The notes: generated by a model from the letters alone, not told the origin. Shown: positions 40,356 through 54,500, numbered from the stretch's first letter. The stretch is DNA of 64,000 nucleotides from Sthenelais limicola (GCA_942159475.1 OW804098.1:116409225-116473224), one strand, 5' to 3'. Translations and numbers: made by a program.

Positions 40356-42148
40356 CTTGTTATCAATCAATCCTCCATCAGCTCCAGTAAGGTGTGACAG
40401 ATAGATACCAAAGGCTTCATCAGTTCCAGTTCCCTGTTATGATTAGGATGGATTTTCAGACTGATAACGTGTATGTGCCTGTTAAGCCAGTTTTTTTATT
40501 TGAAGAGGCGAACTGAAGTCTTCAACCTGATGAATACTATACTGGAGTTTCATATTTTGTGTTTCTACATCAGACAAGAAAGACAGCTACTGGATAGCTG
40601 ATTGTTAACCCTACCAACTTATGTGTAAATGTATGTATACCACCGACTGACTTGTCTTCATGTATATAACCTCTGCAAAAGCTGTCTTGGTTAAGTCTTT
40701 TTAGTTGTATATAATAAGGCGAGAAAGAGACCAAGAGGAAAGAGAAGCCATAGATTTAATGCGAATTTAGTCTGGTTTAATCGCTCAGTTTTAAACTGCC
40801 ACTGTTTACTTTGTCCAACCCAGAAAGTTGTATTCTCTACAGAAGTGGGGAACATGGGATCAAATACTTCCAAGTTTCATATCCCCTTGTCTTGTAATAG
40901 TTTATTATGGTGAAGCACTGTGTGCTTGTATATGGACTATTTTCTGCCTACTACGCAAACTATGTGCCTTACTTCAGGGGAAGCGGCCAAGAAAGAGACA
41001 ATTTATTGACTGCATAGCCCTGTAGTAAGACAGTTATGAACATTTTGTTGTACCTTCAATTCATAGCATTGGAACTAATAATTGGTGAATACCTTATCAC
41101 AATTTTACCATTTTATATTTGAATGAATAGTCAGAAATATTGAATATACTTTTTGGTATATTCCTGTATCTAATTACTTTCCAAAGCATTCTAAATAAAT
41201 CAACTCTTTGTTCACATATTTCCTCACCTGGTCTGCCAAAACTAAATGGGCCTCCAAAAGCTTGAAATGTGTTTCCGAGCAAACAAATTTAATTTAACTA
41301 ATTTAAAGTGATCGTACATTGTCTTTTATTGTACACTCAAGGCTGCGATCAGGCATACACACGGGAATGTACATTCACTGTGCTGTCTCTATATATAAAT
41401 GTTATATAGACGAGACATGCTGACACAGCCAAGTTATTGTTGTCAGAAACAAATACAATTCGTTGTGCAATGAACTAACCAGTAAATAGGAGATTTGCAC
41501 AAACGTTTTATTAGATTCTCGAGGTATCGTTGGAGTTCTTTCTATCTCGGAAAATATTCCATGTTGACCATGTTGTACCATCCCATGTCATCATCAATAT
41601 TAAAACACAAATTTTCTTGTCATTATTTCGACTTTTGATAGCATTGGTATGTTATAGCAATTGAAAAATGTGCTTTTTCAAGAAAAAATTGCCAAATTGT
41701 TTGTATATCATCTGGTCATCGTTCACATAGTTCTTATTGTAGGTTCTAATTCTAGTTTGATGGCCACAAGAAAGAATTTAATTTTCCACTTGTATACCCT
41801 GAAGTATTGAAAAGGGAGAATCTCAATGAATTCTGCCATTCTATTACCTATAGAGGTCTAGTCTATTTTATAGTGTTTTGTATGTTAATGACCGTGTCTA
41901 TTAGTGTAGAGTTAAACCCATTGTTTCTATTTGTAGAAGTACATGTAGTTTAGTTCGGGCAATACCATTTTTTCTTAAAATGGCCCAATGTATTTTTATC
42001 TTCGGAGTTTGTACTTAGGACTACATTGTAAATACCATTTACTCATTATAATCAGTCGTAATGATAACGTTTCGCCATGTCTAATCATTCACTTACATGA
42101 CTCTTTGCCTGGTGCAATATACCAAGTGCTATTAATGCCAATAGTGTC

Positions 42149-42154
42149 AATAAA
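42149..42154 (+). terminator. Candidate SLF1 poly(A) signal
   Basis: AATAAA on the plus strand, the last one before the convergent gene. A GT-rich stretch follows (TTAAAGTTTGTTTTG). Confidence 0.4.
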
Positions 42155-42298
42155 ATAATATACTTTCTATAAAGAGCTTTAAAGTTTGTTTTGATTATTT
42201 AGCATTCATTGCTATTCATTTTGAATGTGGCTTCGGTTCAACAACAAAAACAGAAGTGATATTTTGTGTAAATGTTCCTTCAATCTTGAAGAAAGCAA

Positions 42299-42304
42299 TT
42301 TATT
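42299..42304 (-). terminator. Candidate poly(A) signal of the convergent small gene
   Basis: AATAAA on the minus strand about 150 bases after the stop codon of the 236-residue gene. Confidence 0.4.
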
Positions 42305-42450
42305 ATAGATGTTCATGATATTTGTGTTTAAAATAATCTTGTAAATAGTACATGATCTAGTAAATATACACAGAAGTGGAAACCAGTTCCTTGTTGTAAA
42401 GTCCATGATTGTAACAGCTTTTGATAAATATATAAAAGATGTAAAATGGT

Positions 42451-42597
42451 TTATAAATAGGCGGAACATCTGCATGTATCAATAAAGCCCCGGACTGCTT
42501 GTCGTACTCTCCTGGAGACTGGGTGCTTCTTGACTCTCTTCTTCAAGACTTGGACTCTGTTCTTAATGGACCTCAGGAGAGCCCTGTATTTTGGAAC
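42451..42597 (-). CDS. Unrecognised gene, exon 3: basic C-terminus
   Basis: Minus-strand acceptor CATACCAG. It begins VPKYRALLRSIKNRV and ends CRCSAYL with a stop at 42451-42453. There are 14 Arg/Lys in about 48 residues. Confidence 0.7.
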   Translation of the reverse strand, partial: VPKYRALLRSIKNRVQVLKKRVKKHPVSRRVRQAVRGFIDTCRCSAYL

Positions 42598-45500
42598 CTG
42601 GTATGGAGAAACAAGGGGAAAACAATTAGGAACTGATTCATGAAATGATTTTCTTTCATTCATTAAAAATAAACTTAATTTTTATGTATTTTATTCATTT
42701 AAATTAAACTCAAGTTATTAAACTTCTTTTATCATTTTTAAGAGGAAAGAAATAACATTACTTTAAATTGCCAAGGATATTAAATTGGGGGAAATTTTAA
42801 AAGGACTGACTGGAAGTGACCCCAATTCCCTTTTCAAATAATATGAGCTAAAGAATTAACCAAACTTCTTATCTATATAAGCTCACCTTTTTAAACTCAG
42901 GCTCTGTGTGCGACTCTTCCTCCCATCTGAACAAAGAATCACTTGTGGGATCATTCTTGTTCAATTTATGCTGAGTTACTGGGGAGGGAGACTCAATAAC
43001 TGGAGTGTCAGCCTCGGAACTGAGGGATCTCTTGTTCTCTCGCTCCTTGTTCTTCATATGAAGAACAGGCTCAATGTAAACCACACCAGAAGCTGCATGC
43101 TGTTCTTCGTGGCTGTAGATACCACCAGTTTGGTGGTAGTCATCTGGCATGGATCCATAGACTGCATCTTTTAGTTGTGTAAGGTAAAACCCAGGCTGTA
43201 AGGTGTAGAGAAGATGTGGGGTGGTGGTGGCCTCACAAGGAGGCAGTGGTTCCCATGGCAGTGGTTCCCATGGGAGGTCAGGGTGAGGGCAGGGGAACTG
43301 GCTTGTAATGTGTGCTCGGTGGTCACCACTGCCTGTAGCACAGGTCTCATCTACCTGCAACAAAACAAGGGGAAAGTTAGTGAGTGAGTGAGTGAGACTG
43401 GTTGCTTTACGCCCTTATCAACACATTTAATATGGTTATATCAAGGGCGGGAGAGCTGAGGGGGAGTGAGTGAGTGAGATTGGTTGCTTTACGCCCTTAT
43501 CAACACATTTAATATGGTTATATCAAGGGCAGGAGAGCTGAGAGGGAGTGAGTGAGTGAGATTGGTTGCTTTACGCCCTTATCAACACATTTAATATGGT
43601 TATATCGAGGGCGGGAGAGCTGAGAGGGAGTGAGTGAGTGAGATTGGTTGCTTTACGCCCTTATCAACACATTTAATATGGTTATATCAAGGGCGGGAGA
43701 GCTGAGAGGGAGTGAGTGAGTGAGATTGGTTGCTTTATGCCCTTATCAACACATTTAATATGGTTATATCAAGGGTGGGAGAGCTGAGAGGGAGTGAGTG
43801 AGTGAGATTGGTTGCTTTACACCCTTATCAACACATTTAATATGGTTATATCAAGGGCGGGAGAGCTGAGAGGGAGTGAGTGAGTGAGATTGGTTGCTGT
43901 ACACCCTTATCAACACATTTAATATGGTTATATCAAGGGCGGGAGAGCTGAGAGGGAGTGAGTGAGTGAGATTGGTTGCTGTACTGTGAAATATCAATGG
44001 CAATTTGCCCAGAGATTCAGTGTTCTAAAATGATGAAGTCAGAGAAGTCGGATGATAGTAGTCTTCGGCCAGGCAGCAAGGTGTCTAAAGCATAGATGCC
44101 ATGGCTTTGGCTTGGCCTTTATTTATAGTCAAACATGTTAACCAATTCATCAGTAACAATGGGTTCTAGCAATGCTTTCTCTGGCATGTACCCTCATGAT
44201 TGGCTGAGAGGGATCCCTCCACCCCATGAACTTGACCTCCCAGCTCTCTCCCATGCCAAGGCCATGCACTGTTCACATGATAGTTGGTCCCCTTGCTCTC
44301 AGCCCCCCCTCCCCTCCCATTACCCTTGACCCAAGCATGAAGCGTCCCCTCCCTCCCCCAGTCCCTTCCCCCCACCCACTAATGAGTTAGCACAGAGAAC
44401 ACTAGGTAATTCTATTTCTGGTTGCTAGACAATCAAGCATGTATACACACAACAACAGGTGTCCAGCATTACCTCCCTCCCCCCTCTCCACCCAGGTCAT
44501 GCGTGGCGGCCAAGGCCCAGGCAGAGGGGAGGGGGTGAGAGGGAGGGGGCAGGGACGGCCATTTAGCTGGTAAAACTAACCCAAAAGAATTCCAATTCTT
44601 TACATTCGTCCATATTTTTTCTTTTGATTGAAATATATAAATTTTCCAACAAAACCCTACAAATTATTAGTTGACTGACCGACCCTGCCAACCAAAAATA
44701 AGAAATAGTAAAATTATTACATAAGGTTACACAATTACAGAAATCAACGGTAAGAGGTAGCCTATCAAACTAAAAGGCTCCGTGGACCAACTGGCCTGGA
44801 GAACTATAAAAATGCCTCAATTCAAAAGAATGTTCATTAACGTGAATCCATTATTCGGCTACTAAAAAGTCTTTTAGTGAAGCAAGTTGAAAAAGTCTTT
44901 GTGTGGAGGTGTGCCTCTGAACACCCACTGAATGTCTTAACCTCTCGCAGGAAATTTAATACACAAAGGTCCTTTTGTACGGTCGTCACCGTTTCCTCCT
45001 CTGTCTGCCCGGCCAGCTGAGGCCCCCGCTGGACCTCGTCGCTGACCGACAAGACACCTGTCTCGCCCCGTTTTCCTAGGTGTTGGAGCAAGCACAGGTT
45101 GGTAGTCAACACTACCGTATTTCCATAATAATGTGAACAATAACAGACCACAAGTCGACATTTCTGCATTGTTTCACCACCTCCTTCCTGTATGGACAAT
45201 ACTTCGGTCAAAGCAGCAGTTGAGAGTAGACAAGAAGCACTGGTCCTGTGGTGCTTTTTGCAGGCCTCTCTATCTCGAACTAACTGTTTGATAAAACAAC
45301 GTCTCATAAAGAGAGTTGGATAAGATAACCATTGGGCTGGATCCTTGTCCACGGATTCCACCATTGTCTCCAAAACGGGGAAATGGATTTTACCCAAGGT
45401 ATGGATATTTGTTTGTTCATACACGTACATCTCTTCTCGCACCCGAGGAGATTACAGAACAAATACTTACAAAACAATATCTAAAAGTGTATAGGAAAAA

Positions 45501-48500
45501 TACAACATACGAGTTTATAAAGTGATTGCGTCAAACATAGAGAAACCAATAAATCTTAAAACTTATTACGTCATCCTGGTCAGTCTGGATCTGGCAGTGC
45601 GGTAGGGTGAGGAAAAAGGGGCGGCACGGGATGGGAATTCAAGAGAGCAGGAGGTGGCCACTCCCACACTCTCCCTTTCCCAAGATTGGAGGGGTGGGTT
45701 TTCGGGGGCAGAGTTGGGGGGGGGGGGGGGGGGGGGCGGCAGGGTCTCCAAGGGAGAGATCTTTCCTTTTATAGGCCTTTAAACAACACTGACAAGGGTA
45801 GCTAATCCCCAGATAAAGTCTTTAGGCCATGGGATAAAGGAAATAACTGCAGGGAAAATCTTACCATAAGTTAAGTTAAACCGTCAGGGGCATAACTTCA
45901 GGGGCGGGATGGTTATATGGGACTTATGGCCTGGCACGCCAATCCTTTCAGACCAGGGGACAACTGCCTTCTATTATTATTCTAGCAGATTTTAAAATAA
46001 AGACATACATAAGGACAAACGTCCAAGCGGTTCTCAGTCATAAAAAGTCTCGTTTTGATCTTAAGTAAATGTAAAATACTCTCTCTAAGTTATTGAACTA
46101 ACAGGGGACCACCTCTAACTGCCAAGGGCACTTACTACAGATACTGTGAGTGTTAACCCTCTTCCCTGGCTCGTCCCTAAGAGAACATATACAATAATAA
46201 GAAAGTCATAAAATCCTAATACACCCAAACATCGTTCGTTTCAAAGTTAAAAATACACCAATGAACAGGGAGCTGGCTTCTTCCCTTGTTGGCAAGTTCA
46301 TGGTGATGAATGGAAGCCGTTCCGATTGAAGATAGGTTCCCCTCTGCGTCCTATGTGTTCGTTCCCATTGCTACCTCGTCCAGGCCCATGCTGGAGAGTA
46401 CCTCGTCAATGGGTAGAATAGTCAGGCTTCCAATCGTCCTTCGGCTGTAAGGGAGTTAGGGGGACCAGATGGCGGTTGTATCCCTCTCGAGTTGTGTGGG
46501 ATCCCACAGCCGACCTAACTGCACGTTTCCCTGGTTTTGCTGCAACAGATGGTGCAGCAGCAGATGGGATGAGCTGCAACTGATCGTCTAGCAGCACATG
46601 TGGAAGCAGCTGGCAAGAGCAGCAACTAGAGCGGTAACCGGGCTTGCAGTAGCAGATGTCACAGCAGATGTCACAGCAGATGTCAGCAGTGACCGGTCGT
46701 CCAGCTGCAGATGTCACCGCAGATGGCATGAGTAGCAACCAGAGTGGTCACTGGGGTTGTAGTAGCAGATGTCACAGCAGATGTTGCAGCAGATGGTGGA
46801 GCAACTGGCAAGAGTACCAACCAGAGTGGCAACTGGTGTTGTAATACAGATGGGCACCAGCCACACAGCAGATGGTATAACATGCCCCTCTGCTCCAGCT
46901 GTGGAAGAATTACATGCACACACAATCCATCTGCTTTGCAGGACAAAAATAGAATAGGGGTTGTCCATTATATATAGAGTTACAGTGTAAGGGGAGAGGG
47001 AGTGCTAGTAGGACGGGGAAATGGCTTGTAGAACTAGGTATCAGATTACCCAACTTACCCACTAGTAGAATACAAATTGATACTGGGGAAAATAAGTGTA
47101 GGATAATCCCTGGTTTAGCCAGGCTCCTGGGGCCTTCCCTCCATCTGTCTATGCCCATCCCACCCACCCACACCACACCCTCCCCTCCTAGGATAACTAA
47201 TACTCAGGTTTGAAAAAGAACAGAAAAATAAGTAAACCAACATATGTTAATGGTTGAAAATGTTACATAAAGACGCATCCCACAATCTTGACCTTTTTCC
47301 CCAGACCAGATCCCAGATCTGAAGTTAATTTACTGAGGCCAATAATATATTGATGCTGGCTCGGGTGGGAATGTGTTCGTATACAGTCATATAGTCGTGT
47401 TCCAAAAGTATTTATTTATTTATTAAGAGTATTTGTCAATCGATACAGGAACAAGTACATGTATAAGTAAACATAACAAAGTCAATATACATAAGATATC
47501 ACCTGTATACAAGAGGTAGGAAATAGCCTCAGTCCTAGTGAAACTAGGTCTGGTATGATTGGCCATTACCTGATGGTAAAACATGACTATAACTTGTAGC
47601 ATACACATGGAAAAAAATAGGGCTATCTAGGTGGGTATAAGAAAACTACGGTGAAGAGGTGATGGATGAAGAATAGGAGTAGTAAGTGACATTATAAGTA
47701 CAATGGTACCAAGCTTTCGGCCTTGGTTAAGGCCTTAAAATTTATATAAGATTCGATATTTCTCGATTCAGCATCAAGGTTATTCCATAGTATTGCTGTT
47801 TTTCTTTGAACACAGTGAAAGTCATAAGAAGTAGATTTAGGTCTCTGTGTCAAAAGAATAGGACCATCCCATAATCTAGTATTTCGGTTGTTATTGCTGA
47901 GAAAGTTTGGCTTTCTACTCCTCTTAAAAGCAAAATTTAGTACATGAGCTTTTCTACGGTCGTCTAGTTTGGGCACACAGGCCAAGCGATGAACAAAGAG
48001 AGTGTCAGTTAACCTAGGTAGTTTTAGAGCCACCTTTAAGCATTTGTTTTGTAAGATCTGTAGTCTGTCCAGTTCACCCGCTACACATCCACTATAGATA
48101 ACATCACCATAGTCAAATAGAGGTAAGATATGAGCCTTGAAAATTTTCATTAAGACATAATTCGGAACCATCTTGGCAATTCTTCTCAATAAATAAAGTT
48201 TGTGACTGACATTCTTGTGGGTTTCTCTAACTTGTACGTTATATTTCAGTGCAGTATCCAGCGTGATGCCTAGATATTTATAATTTGTTACATTTTCTAG
48301 TTGGGTATTATTTATAAAAAGGTTTGGTTCGACATGACCTACTCTCGATCTCGGGCCTCTGAAGTGCATACATTTGGTTTTTGATATGTTAAGTGTGAGC
48401 TTGTTGGCCTGGCACCAATTGAAAAAGTTATTCACATCCTCTTGTATTTTAGCATTTAGAGAGTTAACATTATTTTCAGTACAGTAGATAACAGTGTCGT

Positions 48501-51500
48501 CAGCAAATAGTTTAACCTTACAGTGCACAAGACAGTCTTCAACATCGTTTATATACATTAGAAACAGTAAAGGACCTAATATGGAACCTTGAGGTACTCC
48601 ATACGAGATATTTTTAACAGTTGACAAAGTGCCATTACAAGAGGTGACTTGGGTTCTGTTTGATAAGTAGTTGCGCAGTAAGTTCAATAAATTGCCCTTA
48701 ATACCGTATTTTTCTAGCTTTGACAAGAGAATGTGATGGTTTACCGTATCAAAGGCCTTTTTCAGGTCAAAAAATACGGCAAAGGTTGTGGCACAATTGT
48801 TTCTTCCATTAAATATGTCATCAGTTAAGTCTGCTATTGTATCGAGAGTCGACCTCATCTTTCTATAACCGTTTTGTCTATCAGAAATAACATTGTTGTT
48901 TTCAAAAAATTCTATCAATCTACTGTGGATAATTTTCTCTAAAAGTTTCGACTGGATAGGTAGTTGTGTGATAGGCCTATAATTCGACATACACGACTGA
49001 TCACCTCCTTTGAACAAAGGGCTAACCGTGCCCCTTTTCCATGAGTCAGGTATAAAGTAGGTAGACATGATTCTATTAAAGATATGTGACAGAGTGGATG
49101 GAATCGCCGTAAAAACATCTCTAAACACCATAGATTTTATAAGTTTTATGTTGCTGGATTTATTTGTATTAATCTCCTTAGCAATCTTCAATATCTCTTC
49201 TGGGGAGGTTGTTATGGTGTCAATTGAATTTTGGCATTCTTGCCCTCTGAAGTTCCACGGAGCATCAATTTGGCTAGCAAGAGTTTCACCTATCGAGGCA
49301 AAGAAATCGTTAAATTTTGTTGCTACTTCCGTGACAGGAACAGGCAAATTTGAATGACCGTCTATTATATTCAGTTCTCTATCACTGTTTTTTGATTTTT
49401 TGGGTAGGATTTGGTTGACTAAGGCCCAGAAATCTTTGCTATTGTCTATACATTCGTTGCTTAATTTAGACAAATATTTTCTTTTTGCTTTTCTACATAG
49501 TTTTGTAACATGGTTTCTCATATTTTTTGCAGCCAACCAGTCGGCATGACGTCTTGATTTTTTGGCTTTACGTAGCGCTCTGTCTTTATCTCTAATAGAT
49601 ATTAGTAGTTCATCGGTAACCCAGTTTTCCCTAGGGGGAGTTATTTTTCTTTTCATTACAGGGTATAAATTGTCTAAAATATTAGTGAGCATAAAAAGAA
49701 ATTGATCCCAAGATTTTTGAGGATCATCAATAGCCAATACACAGTCCCAGTCGGTATAACGTACTGCGTTAATGAGGTCAGTAGAGTTATAGTTTCTATA
49801 GTTTCTGTATTCTACTATTTTACACTTCTTCTTCTTAGATTTTTGTTTTTTCAAAGTAGCAAATGTCATAAGGTGATCGGCGACCCATACATCTATCACA
49901 CCACTAGAGTTGATATAATCTTCCTTACAAAGGATTAAGTCTATACAAGACTCTGAGACTAAGTCCCTATCTATTCTTACATCATACCGAGTAGTATCTT
50001 TAATTAGCTGTGTGAGACCAAATTCATGAGCAACATCAATCAATCCGATAACATATTGGTTGTCTGTTTCAAACATATTAATGTTAAAGTCACCAGCTAC
50101 TACAATATCACAGTTGGTATTATCAAATGAAGATAGGTTATCATGAAGCTCTAGGAGGAATGAATTACGATCTCCATCAGGAGGCCTGTAGACCCCTATG
50201 ATATGTAGGTTTAAGTATAAAACTAGCGTTCCAATCAAAACTATATGAGCCCGTTGCATCATCCCCATCCCACCATTTTGCAGGTCAATTCATTGGAGGT
50301 ACTGAAAGTGGTGGTCAGTAACTATTTTCCATTACTGCCAGAATACAAATTAATCAAGATCCCTCCCAACACTAGAAGCAATTCCCAGGTAATTTACCAG
50401 AATATATACCCCTGCAATCAACTAAACCCATTCCACAGTAGAGGCTGTGCCTCCCACAAAACCAATAAAGAAAAAAAAAGAATAGGGGTTGTTTATCATA
50501 GTCACATAGTCGTGTTCCAAAAGTATAAAACTAGCGTTCCAATCAAAACTATATGACCCTGTTGCATCATCCCCCAACACTAGAAGCAAATCCCAGGTAA
50601 TTTACCAAAAACATACCCCTTCAATCAATTAAACCCATTCCACAGTAGACAAAGAATAGGGGTTGTTTATCATAGGGTTATAGGGTAAGGGGAATGGGAG
50701 TGCCCGGAGGATGGGGAAATGCCTTGCAGCACTAGGTATCAGATCTCCTAACTTACCCACAAGTAGAATACCAATCAATACCGGGGAAAATAAGTGTAGG
50801 ATAATGCCTAAGTTAGCTAGGCTCTTGTGGCCTTCCCTCCATCCATCCATGCCTATCCCAGCCCCTCACAACGTACCCTCCCCTCCCAGGATAATACTCC
50901 ATTTTGAAAAATAAGCAACCAACAGTAGAGTCTGTGCTTCCCACCAAAACCAATAAAAACCCATTCTGCCATTCTACTAAAACTTGCAGAATTTCAAGCA
51001 CTAACCCTTCTCTTCAAATCCGTCCAAATATAAAGTGTTTACTATTAAAACGGAGCTTAGCTCATGGCGAAGCGGCCTATGTAATCCATGTTTGTATAGC
51101 GTTAACCATAAGAGCGGCATCGACGACGGCTCGTGATCGCCGCAGTCATAACCACATGCACAAACGCAAAAATATTGCTTCCCACTAGATTGCTCATATC
51201 TCCCTTAAAAACCATCCGATCCCAATATAAAAAATACCCCATAACTCCCCAGACTGTCAGGAAGACAGCCCTGCTTTTAGATTTAGAATCGGATTGTTAG
51301 TTCTCCCGTAATTAATTATTTTCGTTGGCCGCATCCAGTCGGCCGACTCGATTTAAATCACCCGACTTTGTGCCCCACATTATAAACCAACCCAACCTCC
51401 CCCAAGTAACTGGAGATATTCCTCCCTCCGTGTATATTAGGAGGAATACCCAGATCCGCATTAATCAGTGGGGGTTTGAGGGAAGGAAAATGGGAACATT

Positions 51501-54500
51501 AGGGTGATAAGCAGATGAAAAGTATGCACACATAACCTCCCACCTACCTTAGCATTAGGGCAGCTCCAAGTCCAGCTGAAGTTAGCCCCATCCTTCTCTT
51601 GCTATTCTTCAACCTAAACGATCTAGGTTTTAGCTATAGCATTTCTGTGCCTGCCTAGGCTATTTCTGACTTCTAAAGTTGAGGAATTGCTAGTTAGCAA
51701 ATTCGTTCCTTCAGTGGTCAGCCAATGTGAAATATCAATGGCAATTTGCCCAGAGATTCAGTGTTCTAAAATGATGAAGTCAGAGAAGTCGGATGATAGT
51801 AGTCTTCGGCCAGGCAGCAAGGTGTCTAAAGCATAGATGCCATGGCTTTGGCTTGGCCTTTATTTATAGTCAAACATGTTAACCAATTCATCAGTAACAA
51901 TGGGTTCTAGCAATGCTTTCTCTGGCATGTACCCTCATGATTGGCTGAGAGGGATCCCTCCACCCCATGAACTTGACCTCCCAGCTCTCTCCCATGCCAA
52001 GGCCATGCACTGTTCACATGATAGTTGGTCCCCTTGCTCTCAGCCCCCCCTCCCCTCCCATTACCCTTGACCCAAGCATGAAGCGTCCCCTCCCTCCCCC
52101 AGTCCCTTCCCCCCACCCACTAATGAGTTAGCACAGAGAACACTAGGTAATTCTATTTCTGGTTGCTAGACAATCAAGCATGTATACACACAACAACAGG
52201 TGTCCAGCATTACCTCCCTCCCCCCTCTCCACCCAGGTCATGCGTGGCGGCCAAGGCCCAGGCAGAGGGGAGGGGGTGAGAGGGAGGGGGCAGGGACGGC
52301 CATTTAGCTGGTAAAACTAACCCAAAAGAATTCCAATTCTTTACAGTACACCCTTATCAACCCATTTAATATGGTTATATCAAGGGCGGGAGAGCTGAGA
52401 GGGAGTGAGTGAGTGAGATTGGTTGCTTTACGCCCTTATCAACACATTTAATATGGTTATATCAAGGGCGGGAGAGCTGAGAGGGAGTGAGTGAGTGAGA
52501 TTGGTTGCTTTACGCCCTTATCAACACATTTAATATGGTTATATCAAGGGTGGGAGAGCTGAGAGGGAGTGAGTGAGTGACATTGGTTGCTTTACGCCCT
52601 TATCAACACATTTAATATGGTTATATCAAGGGCGGGAGAGCTGAGAGGGAGTGAGTGAGTGAGGTTGGTTGCTTTACGCCCTTATCAACATTTAATATGG
52701 TTATATCAAGGGCAGGGGAGCTGAGAGGGAGTGAGTGAGATTGGTTGCTTTACGCCCTTATCAACACATTTAATATGGTTATATCAAGGGTGGGAGAGCT
52801 GAGAGGGAGTGAGTGAGTGAGATTGGTTGCTTTACGCCCTTATCAACACATTTAATATGGTTATATCAAGGGTGGGAGAGCTGAGAGGGAGTGAGTGAGT
52901 GAGATTGGTTGCTTTACGCCCTTATCAACACATTTAATATGGTTATATCAAGGGCAGGAGAGCTGAGAGAAAGTGAGTGAGTGAGGTTGGTTGCTTTACG
53001 CCCTTATCAACACATTTAATATGGTTATATCAAGGGTGGGAGAGCTGAGAGGGAGTGAGTGAGTGAGATTGGTTGCTTTACGCCCTTATCAACACATTTA
53101 ATATGGTTATATCAAGGGCAGGAGAGCTGAGAGGGAGTGAGTGAGTGAGGTTGGTTGCTTTACACCCTTATCAACACATTTAATATGGTTATATCAAGGG
53201 CGGGAGAGCTGAGAGGGAGTGAGTGAGTGAGATTGGTTGCTTTACGCCCTTATCAACACATTTAATATGGTTATATCAAGGGCAGGAGAGCTGAGAGGGA
53301 GTGAGTGAGTGAGTGAGGTTGGTTGCTTTACGCCCTTATCAACACATTTAATATGGTTATATCAAGGGCGGGAGAGCTGAGAGGGAGTGAGTGAGTGAGA
53401 TTGGTTGCTGTACACCCTTATCAACACATTTAATATGGTTATATCAAGGGCGGGAGAGCTGAGAGGGAGTGAGTGAGTGAGATTGGTTGCTGTACACCCT
53501 TATCAACACATTTAATATGGTTATATCAAGGGCGGGAGAGCTGAAAGGGAGGGAGTGAGTGAGATTGGTTGCTGTACACCCTTATCAACACATTTAATAT
53601 GGTTATATCAAGGGCAGGAGAGCTGAGAGGGAGTGAGTGAGTGAGGTTGGTTGCTTTACGTCCTTATCAACACATTTAATATGGTTATATCAAGGGCGGG
53701 AGAGCTGAGAGGGAGGCACTTTATGATCATACCCAGGAAATAGAGACAGAGAAGAAGGGAGAGAGAGACAGAGAAAAAGAGACACAAAGGCACTTTATGG
53801 TCATACCCATGGTATGTCCTGCAGGACCAAAGTTATTGATTGATATTTCGCAATTCTTTCCTTTAGAAAAAGTTTCATCGTTAGTATTTCTATAACGTTA
53901 AAGATAAGCATGGTCAGCTATACCTACTCTGGAATTTATCTAATTTTTTTGTATTTCTAGGAATAGGTACAGCAAATAGAACATAAGACTTCTGCTATAC
54001 TGGTCTAGCTTCCAGCCTACCCTTTTAGTTTAACTTAACTCTGGGATATATGGGTCCGTTGAAATTGAAAAATGATGGTGCAAAAAATAGATGGGGGCGG
54101 GATATATTGATTATTGTGACGAACCACTACATGACCAAACCAATTTTAAGTGTGATTGATATTATTTTACTTTGGGATGGGGGTGGGGGCAACGGGCTAT
54201 TTTGGATTAGGCGTTAGCCGATCGAAATGAAAATAGATAACTGGATATTAATCACTCTGATTAATAAAAGCTGATTCATTTTGAACTGATAGTAAAATGA
54301 GAGCAGAGAAGAAATATTTCTTAATGATAAAAGAAAGGTGTTGCGCACTCCTCAGCTACAAGTGTTACTTTGACTGATAAATATAAAAACGTGTTGGTAA
54401 AAGTAGACCCCCCCCCCCCCCCGCCACACACACCGTTTTATTCAAACCATAATTACCGGTACCGTATGATAACACGAGATATGGATATATGAAGGCATAT

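Larger units (their letters stand above)
39716..42175 (+). other. Probable SLF1 3' UTR and downstream sequence
   Basis: No coding sequence. It contains a TIR element (39949-40355) and, at 40387-40430, a degenerate stretch resembling exon t around GTGACAGATAGGTACATCAA. A candidate poly(A) signal AATAAA lies at 42149-42154, just before the convergent gene. The UTR extent is inferred. Confidence 0.45.
43985..52345 (-). mobile_element. 8.4-kb LTR element lacking recognisable gag/pol (LARD-like)
   Basis: Two 620-bp LTRs (43985-44604, 51726-52345) read as identical, with TG...CA ends and a GTAC target duplication (43981-43984, 52346-52349). The 7.1-kb interior has no protease, RT or integrase of its own; the only RT belongs to a nested non-LTR copy. 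The minus orientation is inferred from a TATAAATA box in the LTR (minus strand near 44120-44130) and a TGG at the PBS position next to 51726. It is probably a non-autonomous derivative mobilised by another element. Confidence 0.85.

Noticed and set aside
44135..44375. ORFs of 64 and 69 codons, repeated at 51876-52116
   Set aside because: They lie within the two LTRs of the LARD-like element and recur only because the LTRs are identical.
46406..46977. Cluster of short Cys/Ser-rich ORFs on both strands
   Set aside because: By-products of the CAGCAGATG-type repeat.
50245..50556. Plus-strand 103-codon ORF next to the non-LTR element
   Set aside because: No motif; it spans the insertion boundary and repeated non-coding modules.
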